Shown: positions 18,088 through 27,409, counted from the stretch's first letter. The stretch is 64,000 nucleotides of DNA from G051132615 sp051132615 (GCF_051132615.1 NZ_CP152375.1:1178001-1242000); one strand, 5' to 3'. A program made the numbers and translations. The notes: generated by a model from the letters alone, not told the origin.

Positions 18088-18351
18088 CTAAATCTGACGT
18101 GCTTTCTCAACCAAAGCAGTTACTACCCAAGACTTGGTTTTAGAAAGAGGACGAGATTCAGATATTTCTACCACATCACCCACTTGATATTGGTTATTTT
18201 CATCATGAGCATGAAATTTATTTGAACGGCGAATCACTTTTCCATACAAAGGGTGTTTCACACTACGTTCAACCAAAACAGTCACTGTTTTGTCCATTTT
18301 ATCACTCACAACTTTACCAACTAGCGTGCGAACATTTTTTTGATCACTCAT
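18088..18351 (-). CDS. rpsQ: 30S ribosomal protein S17
   Basis: 87-aa 16S-binding protein. TLVGKVVSDKMDKTVTVLVE and VGDVVEISESRPLSKTKSW are the uS17 core. It overlaps the end of rpmC by 8 nt, implying coupling, and is the last gene of the S10 unit before the 192-nt leader of rplN. Confidence 0.97.
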   Translation of the reverse strand: MSDQKNVRTLVGKVVSDKMDKTVTVLVERSVKHPLYGKVIRRSNKFHAHDENNQYQVGDVVEISESRPLSKTKSWVVTALVEKARQI

Positions 18352-18541
18352 TTTCTGCCGCCTTTTCAGTTAAAATCGTTCTTACACGCGCAATAGCACG
18401 GCGAACTTTTTTAAGCTCACTGGTTTTAGCAAGCTGATTAGTTGCATTTTGCATGCGCAATGTAAATTGCGCTTTCAGAAGACTTAACAACTCTTCGTTA
18501 AGTTCTGAAATTGATTTTGCTCTAAGTTCAGAAGCTTTCAT
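18344..18541 (-). CDS. rpmC: 50S ribosomal protein L29
   Basis: 65-aa protein beside the exit tunnel. MKASELRAKSISELNEELL and the KVRRAIARVRTIL helix are typical uL29. Its ATG overlaps the rplP stop by one base (TAATG) and its end overlaps rpsQ, so three genes are translationally linked. Confidence 0.96.
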   Translation of the reverse strand: MKASELRAKSISELNEELLSLLKAQFTLRMQNATNQLAKTSELKKVRRAIARVRTILTEKAAENE

Positions 18542-18957
18542 TATTGCCCCACTTGTCTAGTCACAAAAACGGTTGGGATTGGCAACTTTGCAGAAGCAAG
18601 TTTAAATGCCTCACGAGCCAATTCTTCTGGTACACCGTCCATTTCATATAACATTTTACCTGGTTGAATTTCAGCAACATAGTACTCTGGAGAACCTTTA
18701 CCGCCACCCATACGCACTTCTGCTGGTTTTTCTGTAATTGGCTTATCAGGAAAAACACGAATCCAAATACGCCCACCACGTTTAATATGGCGAGTCATGG
18801 TACGGCGAGCAGCCTCAATTTGACGAGCAGTTAGGCGACCACGTCCAGTAGCTTTTAAACCAAAATCACCAAAACTTACTTTATTACCACGTGTTGCAAC
18901 ACCTGTATTACGTCCTTTATGTTGCTTACGATATTTTAGTCTAGTTGGCTGCAGCAT
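18541..18957 (-). CDS. rplP: 50S ribosomal protein L16
   Basis: 138 aa, organises the A-site region of the large subunit. MLQPTRLKYRKQHKGRNTG is the universal start, so three upstream codons were trimmed. The start lies 17 nt inside the end of rpsC. Confidence 0.97.
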   Translation of the reverse strand: MLQPTRLKYRKQHKGRNTGVATRGNKVSFGDFGLKATGRGRLTARQIEAARRTMTRHIKRGGRIWIRVFPDKPITEKPAEVRMGGGKGSPEYYVAEIQPGKMLYEMDGVPEELAREAFKLASAKLPIPTVFVTRQVGQ

Positions 18958-19645
18958 TTCTACCACCTGCCTTTCTTTGTTTTCTTTCTGGAGCAGCTAC
19001 TTGAGCCTGAACTTGTCCAGGAGCAACTTCACCTTTATATACCCAAACTTTAATACCAATTACACCATAAGTTGTATGTGCTTCACTCGTTGCATAATCA
19101 ACGTCTGCACGCAATGTATGTAATGGTACACGGCCTTCACGGTACCATTCGCTACGTGCGATCTCAATACCATTCAAGCGTCCTGAACTCATGATCTTAA
19201 TGCCTTTTGCTCCAACACGCATTGCATTTTGCATCGCACGTTTCATCGCACGACGGAACATCACACGTTTTTCAAGTTGAGACGCAATACCATCAGCAAT
19301 AATTTGTGCATCAATTTCAGGTTTACGGATTTCTTCGATGTTCACATGAACTGGCACACCCATTAAAGCCTGCAAGTCACGTTTTAACACTTCGATATCT
19401 TCGCCTTTTTTGCCGATAACAACACCTGGACGTGCGCTGTGAATAGTCACTCGAGCAGACTTAGCTGGTCGTTCAATAACTACACGACCCACAGAAGCAC
19501 TGCTTAAACGTTTTTTCAAATACTCGCGCACATCAATATCTTGCTTTAACATTTCAGGAAATTCCTGAGTTTTAGCAAACCATTTAGAAGACCAGTTTTT
19601 GTTAACAGCTAGACGGAAACCAGTAGGATTAATTTTTTGTCCCAT
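18941..19645 (-). CDS. rpsC: 30S ribosomal protein S3
   Basis: 234 aa, at the mRNA entry tunnel. MGQKINPTGFRLAVNKNW begins it. A KH domain with GVVIGKKGEDIEVLKRDL follows, and the C-terminal domain has YGVIGIKVWVYKGE. The basic tail after residue 215 is longer than the core and of low complexity, as in relatives. Confidence 0.97.
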   Translation of the reverse strand: MGQKINPTGFRLAVNKNWSSKWFAKTQEFPEMLKQDIDVREYLKKRLSSASVGRVVIERPAKSARVTIHSARPGVVIGKKGEDIEVLKRDLQALMGVPVHVNIEEIRKPEIDAQIIADGIASQLEKRVMFRRAMKRAMQNAMRVGAKGIKIMSSGRLNGIEIARSEWYREGRVPLHTLRADVDYATSEAHTTYGVIGIKVWVYKGEVAPGQVQAQVAAPERKQRKAGGRNAAAN

Positions 19646-19654
19646 TGCTTTTCC

Positions 19655-19984
19655 TTAATTGCCAACTGTCACATTAATGTGACAAGTTTGTTTTTCAATA
19701 CGATTACCACGACCTTTAGCACGAGCTTGAAAACGTTTTAAGCTTGGACCTTTGTCAACAAATATGGTAGTCACTTTTAATGTATCAATGTCGGCGCCTT
19801 CATTATGCTCTGCATTTGCAATGGCAGACTCAAGCACTTTTTTCACTAATGCAGCACCTTTTTTAGGGCTAAAAGTCAAAATATTAATTGCTTGGGCAAC
19901 ATCTTTACCACGAATTAAATCTGCAACCAATCTGCATTTTTGTGCAGATATACGTGCATTATTATGTTGTGCTGAAACTCTCAT
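19655..19984 (-). CDS. rplV: 50S ribosomal protein L22
   Basis: 109 aa lining the exit tunnel. The RISAQKCRLVADLIRG and GPSLKRFQARAKGRGNRI motifs are diagnostic of uL22. Spaced 9 nt from both rpsS and rpsC. Confidence 0.97.
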   Translation of the reverse strand: MRVSAQHNNARISAQKCRLVADLIRGKDVAQAINILTFSPKKGAALVKKVLESAIANAEHNEGADIDTLKVTTIFVDKGPSLKRFQARAKGRGNRIEKQTCHINVTVGN

Positions 19985-19993
19985 TTTGTCACC

Positions 19994-20272
19994 TTACTTT
20001 TTCTTTGCTTTTTTATCAGCCAAATGGCCTTTAAAAGTACGAGTCAATGAGAACTCACCTAATTTATGGCCTACCATATTATCACTAATAAAAACAGGCA
20101 CATGAGTTCTACCATTATGAACAGCAATGGTTAACCCAATAAAATCAGGCAAAATGGTTGAACGACGAGACCAAGTTTTGATTGGACGTTTATCGTTACT
20201 TGCACGTGCTGCATCAACTTTATCAAGCAAGTGCAGATCCACATATGGACCCTTTTTAAGAGAACGAGCCAT
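19994..20272 (-). CDS. rpsS: 30S ribosomal protein S19
   Basis: 92-aa head protein in complex with S13. MARSLKKGPYVDLHLLDKV and MVGHKLGEFSLTRTFKGH are the uS19 signatures. It is 4 nt after rplB. Confidence 0.97.
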   Translation of the reverse strand: MARSLKKGPYVDLHLLDKVDAARASNDKRPIKTWSRRSTILPDFIGLTIAVHNGRTHVPVFISDNMVGHKLGEFSLTRTFKGHLADKKAKKK

Positions 20273-20276
20273 CTAA

Positions 20277-21110
20277 TTACCCCTTATTCGAAAAACGACG
20301 ACGCACAATCATATTACTTGTACGCTTATTACGGCGAGTACGGTATCCTTTAGTCGGTGTACCCCATGGACTAACTGGCACACGACCCTCACCAGTACGA
20401 CCTTCACCACCACCATGTGGATGGTCAACAGGGTTCATTACCACGCCTCGTACTGTTGGACGAATACCACGCCAACGTTTTGCACCTGCTTTACCTAGTT
20501 TTTGTAAGCTTTGTTCTTCATTACTTACTTCACCAATAGTTGCACGGCAATCAACATGAATTTTACGAATTTCGCCTGAACGTAATCTTAGTTGAGCATA
20601 AACGCCTTCTTTTGCCAATAACATTGCAGATGTACCAGCTGAACGAGCAATTTGTGCGCCTTTACCTGGTTTCATTTCAACGCAATGAATCGTTGTACCC
20701 ACAGGGATATTACGAATTGGCAAAGCATTACCTGCTTTAATTGGTGCTTCGGCTCCAGAAACCAATTGCGCACCTGCTTTAACACCGCGAGGTGCAATGA
20801 TATAACGACGTTCGCCATCTGCATAACACACCAAAGCAATATGCGCCGTACGATTCGGATCGTACTCTAGACGTTCTACTTTTGCTGGGATGCCATCTTT
20901 GTTACGACGAAAATCAATTACACGATAATGGTGTTTATGACCACCGCCTTTATGGCGAGTAGTAATATGACCATTATTGTTGCGACCTGCTGTTGAATTT
21001 TTTTTCTCTAACAAAGCCGCATAAGGTGCACCTTTATGCAAATCGTGATTCACGACACGAACCATGCCGCGACGACCTGCAGAGGTGGGCTTCATTTTTA
21101 CAATAGCCAT
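20277..21110 (-). CDS. rplB: 50S ribosomal protein L2
   Basis: 277 aa, a primary 23S-binding protein near the peptidyl-transferase centre. KPTSAGRRGMVRV at the start and the nearly invariant VDHPHGGGEGRTGEGR near the C-terminus are present; the His in this motif has been implicated in peptidyl transfer. Eleven nt after rplW. Confidence 0.97.
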   Translation of the reverse strand: MAIVKMKPTSAGRRGMVRVVNHDLHKGAPYAALLEKKNSTAGRNNNGHITTRHKGGGHKHHYRVIDFRRNKDGIPAKVERLEYDPNRTAHIALVCYADGERRYIIAPRGVKAGAQLVSGAEAPIKAGNALPIRNIPVGTTIHCVEMKPGKGAQIARSAGTSAMLLAKEGVYAQLRLRSGEIRKIHVDCRATIGEVSNEEQSLQKLGKAGAKRWRGIRPTVRGVVMNPVDHPHGGGEGRTGEGRVPVSPWGTPTKGYRTRRNKRTSNMIVRRRFSNKG

Positions 21111-21121
21111 TTATTTATTCC

Positions 21122-21430
21122 TTATTCTGCGCGAGCTGCGGCTGATTCTAAGTCCAGCTCTTGACCTGGCATTAAGCTTACATAAGCCTTTTTCCAGTCT
21201 TGTCGTTTACCCATTACTTTACCAAAACGCTTTGACTTACCTTTTACCTGTATAGTAGACACGCTGTCCACTTTTACACCAAACAACAGCTCTACCGCTG
21301 CTTTGATCTCAGGTTTAGTTGCATTTGGTAAAACCTTGAACGCAATCTGACTTCTCTTTTCAGCCAATAGATTACTTTTTTCTGAAACGATTGGTGCAAG
21401 AATAACTTGCATTAGTCTTTGTTGATTCAT
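21122..21430 (-). CDS. rplW: 50S ribosomal protein L23
   Basis: 102 aa, docking site for trigger factor and SRP at the exit tunnel. VILAPIVSEKSNLLAEKR is the uL23 start region. I choose the ATG that overlaps the rplD stop as ATGA and has GAGGAG 8 nt upstream, instead of an ATG two codons earlier that is too close to the same site. Confidence 0.95.
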   Translation of the reverse strand: MNQQRLMQVILAPIVSEKSNLLAEKRSQIAFKVLPNATKPEIKAAVELLFGVKVDSVSTIQVKGKSKRFGKVMGKRQDWKKAYVSLMPGQELDLESAAARAE

Positions 21431-22047
21431 ACCCATTGCTCCTCTAAGTGGGCAACTGCCTCTTTAGTCAACACGACCTTCTTGTATTTCAACAGGCTAT
21501 ATGGATCAGCTTGCTGCGCTTCAAGAACCAATACGTTAGGCAGGTTACGAGACGACAAGTAAACGTTTTCATCTAATTGCTTGGTCACAAATAATACTTG
21601 CTCAAAACCCAAACCTTTTACTTGTGCAGCAAAATCTTTGGTTTTTGGTGTAGCTGCAGTTAACTCTTCTACCACAAACAAACGTTCATCACGAACCAAC
21701 TGTGACAAAATAGCAGCCATACCCGCACGATACATTTTACGATTTACTTTTTGTGTAAAATTCTCGTCTGGTTTATTTGGGAACGCGCGACCACCGCTTC
21801 TCCAAATAGGAGAAGATGTCATGCCTGAACGAGCACGACCAGTACCTTTTTGACGCCAAGGTTTTTTGGTAGAGTGTTTTACTTCCGCACGTGTCAATTG
21901 AGCACGATTGCCACTACGAGCATTTGCTAAAAATGCAGTAACCAATTGATGAACCAATGCTTCATTATATTCACGGGCAAACAACGCATCAGAAGCTTGT
22001 AAGCTACCTGAAACTTGTCCTTGCGCATTAATTAGTTTTAGTTCCAT
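21427..22047 (-). CDS. rplD: 50S ribosomal protein L4
   Basis: 206 aa. In E. coli L4 also represses its own S10 operon through the leader RNA. The extended loop KPWRQKGTGRARSGMTSSPIWRSGG (part) reaches into the exit tunnel and is well conserved. Start overlaps the rplC stop by 1 nt (TAATG) and the stop overlaps rplW. Confidence 0.96.
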   Translation of the reverse strand: MELKLINAQGQVSGSLQASDALFAREYNEALVHQLVTAFLANARSGNRAQLTRAEVKHSTKKPWRQKGTGRARSGMTSSPIWRSGGRAFPNKPDENFTQKVNRKMYRAGMAAILSQLVRDERLFVVEELTAATPKTKDFAAQVKGLGFEQVLFVTKQLDENVYLSSRNLPNVLVLEAQQADPYSLLKYKKVVLTKEAVAHLEEQWV

Positions 22048-22691
22048 TAAGCACCTACTTTCACACTTGGGCGCACGACAACATCACTATTGGTTGCACC
22101 AGGCACGGCACCTTTTACCAATAATAATTGACGCTCTTCATCTACGCGTACAATTTCTAAACATTGAACGGTTGACTTGGTATTGCCGTATTGACCAGCC
22201 ATACGTTTACCTGGAAACACACGACCTGGATCTTGTGCTTGACCAATAGAGCCTGGCACACGATGAGAACGTGAGTTACCATGAGAGGTGCGTTGAGAAC
22301 CAAAATTATGACGTTTAATCGTACCAGAAAAACCTTTACCTTTCGTGGTACCAGTAACATCAACTAATTGACCAACAGTAAACTGAGTCACAGCAATTGA
22401 ATCACCTGCTTTTAACGAAGCAAGTTGTTCTTCATTTACTGGAAACTCATATAAACCACGACCAGCCTCTACCGCAGCTTTAGCAAAATGACCTGCTTCC
22501 GCTTTAGTAACGCGATTCGCTTTTTTGTTACCATAAGTAACTTGAATAGCTTGATAGCCATCCGTATCCAAGTTTTTCACTTGGGTGACGCGGTTAGCAG
22601 ACATATCCAGAACAGTTACTGGGATTGAACGACCATCCTCAGCAAAAATCCGTGTCATGCCGACCTTACGTCCAACTAGACCTAATGCCAT
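22047..22691 (-). CDS. rplC: 50S ribosomal protein L3
   Basis: 214 aa, an early assembly protein. LVGRKVGMTRIFAEDG at the start and the central TKGKGFSGTIKRHNFGSQR, with the tip sequence HRVPGSIGQAQDPGRVFPGK (part), are uL3 signatures. It is separated from rpsJ by 533 nt carrying a terminator and its own promoter, so it probably heads the transcription unit. Confidence 0.97.
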   Translation of the reverse strand: MALGLVGRKVGMTRIFAEDGRSIPVTVLDMSANRVTQVKNLDTDGYQAIQVTYGNKKANRVTKAEAGHFAKAAVEAGRGLYEFPVNEEQLASLKAGDSIAVTQFTVGQLVDVTGTTKGKGFSGTIKRHNFGSQRTSHGNSRSHRVPGSIGQAQDPGRVFPGKRMAGQYGNTKSTVQCLEIVRVDEERQLLLVKGAVPGATNSDVVVRPSVKVGA

Positions 22692-22766
22692 TTTATTATC
22701 CTTTAAAGGTGTCGATTACGATTGACCGACTCGAAATAAAACCCGCCCAAAACGGACGAGCTTGCC

Positions 22767-22796
22767 AGCATAACATATGTGTATTTAATCAGGCAA
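22767..22796 (-). promoter_or_regulatory. Putative promoter of rplC and the S10 gene block
   Basis: Minus-strand TTGCCT (22791-22796) and TATGCT (22767-22772) are separated by 18 nt. The start would leave a leader of about 70 nt. That leader contains a short GTCC/GGGC stem followed by a T-rich stretch, which might be an attenuator. Confidence 0.5.
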
Positions 22797-23175
22797 GTTC
22801 TCTTTAAAATTAATTATGTAAATTAACACAAACGGCAAAATTATGATCTAAAATAGCCTCAACCAAACTATACAATTTATTAATTTCTATTAATTAGGAT
22901 GCATTAATTATTTAATAAACAGAGAGTTTGTTATATTTGGAAACAGTTTTGTTGACTTAAACCTTATGATTACCAATAACCAAACAACTGATTACTTCAT
23001 AAAAAACAAAAGGGTTAGTTATGATAGATATATTACCCTCCAACCACTAAGCAGCCATACAGCTTACGTTATTTCATAATATACACAACAACATTTATAT
23101 TCGACAATATAGTCTCTCTATTCAAGTTTAAACCCCGAAATTGACACAATATTTATGATTTAATCAAAAATTAAA

Positions 23176-23203
23176 AAAGCCAAGGAATATATTCCTTGGC
23201 TTT
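23176..23203 (-). terminator. Strong intrinsic terminator after rpsJ
   Basis: A palindrome AAAGCCAAGG/CCTTGGCTTT around AATATATT is followed on the minus strand by a T-rich tract. It lies 21 nt beyond the rpsJ stop and implies that the str-tuf-rpsJ transcript ends here instead of entering rplC. Confidence 0.85.
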
Positions 23204-23224
23204 CAAGTAAAGCTATTTTACAAA

Positions 23225-23536
23225 TTATTGAACTTTAATCTCAACATCTACACCAGCTGGTAAATCAAGCTTCATAAGAGCATCTGTTGTTTTATCAGTC
23301 CAATCAACAATATCCATCAAACGTAAGTGTGTACGAATCTCCAATTGATCACGTGATGTTTTATTCACGTGAGGAGAACGTAAAATATCAAAACGTTCAA
23401 TTTTAGTTGGCAATGGAATTGGGCCTTTTACAACAGCACCAGTACGTTTAGCTGTTTCAACAATTTCTTGTGCAGAACGATCAATTAAATTGTAGTCAAA
23501 AGCTTTCAAACGAATACGAATTTTCTGAGTTTTCAT
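23225..23536 (-). CDS. rpsJ: 30S ribosomal protein S10 (NusE)
   Basis: 103 aa, a head protein and also transcription antitermination factor NusE. KIRIRLKAFDYNLIDRSAQE and the HVNKTSRDQLEIRTHLR part are invariant elements. Co-directional with tuf (21-nt spacer) and followed by a strong terminator, so it is grouped with str and not with the S10 block that usually bears its name. Confidence 0.97.
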   Translation of the reverse strand: MKTQKIRIRLKAFDYNLIDRSAQEIVETAKRTGAVVKGPIPLPTKIERFDILRSPHVNKTSRDQLEIRTHLRLMDIVDWTDKTTDALMKLDLPAGVDVEIKVQ

Positions 23537-23557
23537 TATTTACTCGCCTTCGCCGTC

Positions 23558-24748
23558 TTAAGCGATAACAGAGGCAACAACCCCTGCACCAACTGTACGA
23601 CCACCTTCACGAATCGCAAAACGTAAGCCTTCTTCCATCGCAATCGGCGCAATCAATTCTACTGTAATCGCTACATTCTCTCCAGGCATTACCATCTCTA
23701 CGCCTTCTGACAATGTCACCGCTCCAGTTACGTCTGTAGTACGGAAATAAAATTGTGGACGATAGTTCGCAAAAAATGGAGTATGACGTCCACCTTCTTC
23801 TTTTGACAATACATACACTTCTGCTTTGAATTTGGTATGTGGTGTGATTGAACCTGGTTTCGCTAACACTTGACCACGTTCCACTTCTTCACGTTTTGTA
23901 CCACGCAACAATACACCTACGTTGTCCCCTGCTTGACCTTGGTCTAGCAATTTACGGAACATCTCAACACCTGTACAAGTGGTTTTCAAGGTAGGTTTCA
24001 AACCAACAATTTCAATCTCTTCACCTACATTAATGATACCACGCTCTACACGACCTGTTACCACTGTACCACGACCTGAAATTGAGAACACGTCTTCAAT
24101 CGGCAATAGGAATGGTTTGTCTACTGCACGCTCTGGTGTTGGAATATAGCTATCCAATGCGTCTGCCAATGCAAAAATGGCTGTCTCACCAATTTCTGAT
24201 GTATCACCTTCTAAAGCTTTTAATGCTGAACCTTTGATTACTGGGATATCATCACCTGGGAAATCATAGCTTGACAATAAGTCACGAACTTCCATCTCTA
24301 CTAGCTCTAATAACTCTTCGTCATCAACCATGTCACATTTGTTTAGGAATACAATAATGTATGGTACACCTACTTGACGTGCCAATAGGATGTGTTCACG
24401 TGTTTGTGGCATAGGACCATCAGCTGCTGAACACACTAAAATCGCACCATCCATCTGTGCTGCACCTGTAATCATGTTTTTTACATAGTCAGCATGACCT
24501 GGACAATCTACGTGTGCGTAATGACGTGTTTCTGTTTCATATTCTACGTGTGAAGTATTAATGGTAATACCACGTGCTTTTTCTTCTGGCGCATTATCAA
24601 TTTGATCGTATGCTTTTGCTGCACCACCAAATTTCTTAGATAAAATGGTAGTCAATGCTGCTGTCAATGTGGTCTTACCATGGTCAACGTGACCAATGGT
24701 GCCAACGTTTACGTGCGGTTTACTCCGCTCAAACTTTTCTTTTGCCAT
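23558..24748 (-). CDS. tuf: Elongation factor Tu
   Basis: GTPase that delivers aminoacyl-tRNA, 396 aa. The start at MAKEKFERSKPHVNVG removes a 15-codon extension. G motifs GHVDHGKT, DCPGHADY and NKCDMVDD are intact. INTSHVEYETETRHYAHVD supports Neisseriaceae. A 66-nt spacer with a strong hairpin separates it from fusA, which might let tuf be expressed differently. Only this tuf copy is in the window. Confidence 0.98.
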   Translation of the reverse strand: MAKEKFERSKPHVNVGTIGHVDHGKTTLTAALTTILSKKFGGAAKAYDQIDNAPEEKARGITINTSHVEYETETRHYAHVDCPGHADYVKNMITGAAQMDGAILVCSAADGPMPQTREHILLARQVGVPYIIVFLNKCDMVDDEELLELVEMEVRDLLSSYDFPGDDIPVIKGSALKALEGDTSEIGETAIFALADALDSYIPTPERAVDKPFLLPIEDVFSISGRGTVVTGRVERGIINVGEEIEIVGLKPTLKTTCTGVEMFRKLLDQGQAGDNVGVLLRGTKREEVERGQVLAKPGSITPHTKFKAEVYVLSKEEGGRHTPFFANYRPQFYFRTTDVTGAVTLSEGVEMVMPGENVAITVELIAPIAMEEGLRFAIREGGRTVGAGVVASVIA

Positions 24749-24780
24749 GATTGCAATTTCCTTAATAAAGAACAAAATTC

Positions 24781-24807
24781 GCTGCCTGAACACATTGTTC
24801 AGACAGC
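24781..24807 (-). promoter_or_regulatory. Hairpin between fusA and tuf
   Basis: On the minus strand GCTGTCTGAAC and GTTCAGGCAGC pair over 11 bp (one G-U) around AATGT, followed by a T-rich stretch. It could be a weak terminator, a processing site or mRNA stabiliser that sets the tuf level. The plus strand reads GCTGCCTGAA here, resembling a Neisseriaceae uptake-sequence variant. Confidence 0.45.
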
Positions 24808-24814
24808 CTTAAAA

Positions 24815-26911
24815 TTACTTCTTATTGTCAATAATCTCTTGTGCCACATTCGCTGGAGCTTCTGAATAATGCTTAAACTCCATAGAATAAGTCGCACGAC
24901 CTTGACTGAGTGAACGCACAGTTGTCGCATAACCAAACATTGCTGATAATGGTACTTCCGCACGAATTTTTTTACCACCAATACCATCATCGTCCATACC
25001 TTGAACGATACCACGACGGCTAGATAAGTCACCCATGATATCACCCATATACTCTTCAGGTGTTTCCACCTCAACAGCCATCATAGGCTCTAACAATACT
25101 GGACGAGCTTTACGCATACCATCTTTAAATGCCATAGATGCAGCCAATTCAAACGCAATTTGCGATGAATCCACGTCATGGTAAGAACCAAACACCAAAC
25201 GTGCACGAACATCTACTACTGGGTAACCAGCCAACACACCATTTTGCAATGTGTCTTGAATACCTTTATCCACAGAAGGGATGAATTCACGTGGCACAAC
25301 ACCACCTTTGATCTCATCCACAAACTCATAGCCACCACCTGGCTCTAAAGGCTCAAGTTTCAATACAACATGACCATATTGACCCTTACCACCAGATTGT
25401 TTAACGTGTTTACCTTCAACTTCAACGGCTTGGCGAATGGTTTCACGATAAGCCACTTGTGGCGCACCTACAGAACATTCTACGTTAAACTCGCGTTTCA
25501 TACGATCAACAATAATTTCAAGGTGAAGCTCGCCCATCCCAGAAATAATTGTTTGACCAGATTCTTCATCTGAACGCATACGGAAAGAAGGATCTTCTTT
25601 TGCCAAACGGTTCAACGCCTCACCCATTTTTTCTTGGTCAGCTTTTGTTTTTGGTTCAACAGCCACATGGATAACAGGCTCTGGGAACTCCATGCGCTCT
25701 AAGATGATTGGGCTATCTTCTGCACAAAGGGTTTCACCAGTTGTGACATCTTTTAAACCAATAGCTGCGGCAATATCACCTGCGCGTACTTCTTCAATCT
25801 CGTCGCGATCATTAGCCTTCATTTGAACCAAACGACCAATACGTTCACGGCGACCTTTCACAGAGTTAACAACGGTATCGCCTGACTTTAACACACCTGA
25901 ATATACGCGAATAAAGGTTAATTGCCCCACGTATTTGTCGTTCATTAGTTTAAATGCTAAAGCTGAGAATTTTTCATTGTCATCTGCCTGACGAGTTGCA
26001 TGTTCACCATCAGGTGTTTCACCCCCAACAGGAGGAATGTCAGTTGGACTAGGCAAATATTCAATAACTGCATCCAACATACGTTGAACACCTTTATTTT
26101 TAAAGGCAGAACCACATAATACAGGCTGAATTTCCGTACGAATAGTACGATCACGCAGACCTTGAACAATTTCTTCTTCTGTTAATGAACCTTCTTCAAG
26201 ATATTTGTTCATTAATTCTTCATTGGCTTCTGCTGCAGCTTCAACCATATGTTCACGCCATTCCTCAGCAGTTGCTTGAAGATCAGCAGGAATATCCTGA
26301 TAGTCGAATTTCATCCCTTGAGATGCTTCATCCCAAATGATGGCTTTCATTTTTAATAAGTCAATGACACCAACGAAATTGTCTTCTGCCCCAATCGGTA
26401 CAACGACAGGAACAGGGTTCGCACGCAAACGGGTTTTCATTTGTTCCACAACACGGAAAAAATTCGCACCTTGGCGGTCCATTTTATTGACAAAAGCCAA
26501 ACGAGGCACTTTGTATTTATTTGCTTGACGCCATACTGTTTCTGACTGAGGCTGCACGCCACCTACTGCACAATAAACCATTACAGCACCATCAAGCACA
26601 CGCATTGAACGCTCTACTTCTACAGTAAAGTCTACGTGACCTGGAGTATCAATAACGTTTAAACGATGCTCAGGGAACTGTGCACTCATACCCTTCCAGA
26701 AGGTAGTCACAGCAGCAGAAGTAATGGTAATACCACGTTCTTGCTCTTGTTCCATCCAGTCGGTAGTTGCTGCACCGTCATGCACTTCACCAATTTTATG
26801 GCTAAGACCAGTGTAAAATAAAATACGCTCTGATGTCGTGGTTTTACCAGCATCAATATGCGCACTAATACCGATATTTCGGTAATGTTGAATTGGGGTT
26901 TTACGAGCCAC
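24815..26911 (-). CDS. fusA: Elongation factor G
   Basis: Translocation GTPase of 698 aa. The G domain has AHIDAGKTT, DTPGHVDFT and NKMDRQGA, and further domains II-V follow with MGELHLEIIVDRMKREF. Length is standard. It lies 27 nt after rpsG in the usual str order. Confidence 0.98.
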   Translation of the reverse strand: MARKTPIQHYRNIGISAHIDAGKTTTSERILFYTGLSHKIGEVHDGAATTDWMEQEQERGITITSAAVTTFWKGMSAQFPEHRLNVIDTPGHVDFTVEVERSMRVLDGAVMVYCAVGGVQPQSETVWRQANKYKVPRLAFVNKMDRQGANFFRVVEQMKTRLRANPVPVVVPIGAEDNFVGVIDLLKMKAIIWDEASQGMKFDYQDIPADLQATAEEWREHMVEAAAEANEELMNKYLEEGSLTEEEIVQGLRDRTIRTEIQPVLCGSAFKNKGVQRMLDAVIEYLPSPTDIPPVGGETPDGEHATRQADDNEKFSALAFKLMNDKYVGQLTFIRVYSGVLKSGDTVVNSVKGRRERIGRLVQMKANDRDEIEEVRAGDIAAAIGLKDVTTGETLCAEDSPIILERMEFPEPVIHVAVEPKTKADQEKMGEALNRLAKEDPSFRMRSDEESGQTIISGMGELHLEIIVDRMKREFNVECSVGAPQVAYRETIRQAVEVEGKHVKQSGGKGQYGHVVLKLEPLEPGGGYEFVDEIKGGVVPREFIPSVDKGIQDTLQNGVLAGYPVVDVRARLVFGSYHDVDSSQIAFELAASMAFKDGMRKARPVLLEPMMAVEVETPEEYMGDIMGDLSSRRGIVQGMDDDGIGGKKIRAEVPLSAMFGYATTVRSLSQGRATYSMEFKHYSEAPANVAQEIIDNKK

Positions 26912-26938
26912 AATAATAGCCTTTTCGTATCATTAATA

Positions 26939-27409
26939 TTAGAAGCGGAAGTGAGAGAAGGCTTTATTTGCTTCAGCCATACGATGCACTTCTTCACGTT
27001 TTTTCATGGCTCCGCCACGACCTTCAGAGGCATCAATTAACTCACCTGCTAAACGCAAGTCCATAGACTTTTCTCCGCGTTTACGTGCTGCATCACGTAC
27101 CCAACGCATAGCTAAAGCTAAACGACGTGAAGGGCGAACCTCAACAGGAACTTGATAGTTTGCTCCACCTACACGGCGACTTTTCACTTCTACGATTGGT
27201 TTTGCATTAGCAATGGCAGTATTAAACACTTCAATAGCGCTTTTACCTGTTTTCTTTTCAATTTGTTCAAACGCACCATAAATGATACGTTCTGCGACTG
27301 ATTTTTTACCATCAATCATGACAACGTTCATGAATTTTGATAATTCTACGCTGTTAAATTTTGGATCTGGCAATATGTCGCGTTTTGGGACTTCTCTGCG
27401 TCTTGGCAT
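26939..27409 (-). CDS. rpsG: 30S ribosomal protein S7
   Basis: 156 aa, nucleates assembly of the 30S head. MPRRREVPKRDILPDPKF and GGANYQVPVEVRPSRRLAL are conserved. In E. coli S7 represses str translation by binding the rpsL-rpsG spacer. The corresponding 100-nt spacer here contains three small hairpins. Confidence 0.97.
   Translation of the reverse strand: MPRRREVPKRDILPDPKFNSVELSKFMNVVMIDGKKSVAERIIYGAFEQIEKKTGKSAIEVFNTAIANAKPIVEVKSRRVGGANYQVPVEVRPSRRLALAMRWVRDAARKRGEKSMDLRLAGELIDASEGRGGAMKKREEVHRMAEANKAFSHFRF

Larger units (their letters stand above)
22692..23224 (-). other. 533-nt non-coding gap between rpsJ and rplC
   Basis: The gap holds the rpsJ terminator (23176-23203) and the proposed rplC promoter (22767-22796). 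I see no convincing gene in the rest: only stop-rich AT-rich sequence and one very short ATG reading frame near 23021 without support. A rightward TTGACT box at 22952 lacks a good -10. Confidence 0.6.

Noticed and set aside
22952..22980. Rightward TTGACT promoter in the rpsJ-rplC gap
   Set aside because: The -10 is poor (AATAAC) and there is no rightward gene or terminator for it to serve.
24799..25074. Minus-strand open frame inside fusA with a hydrophobic product
   Set aside because: It is the out-of-frame shadow of the strongly conserved EF-G gene and has no start signal of its own.
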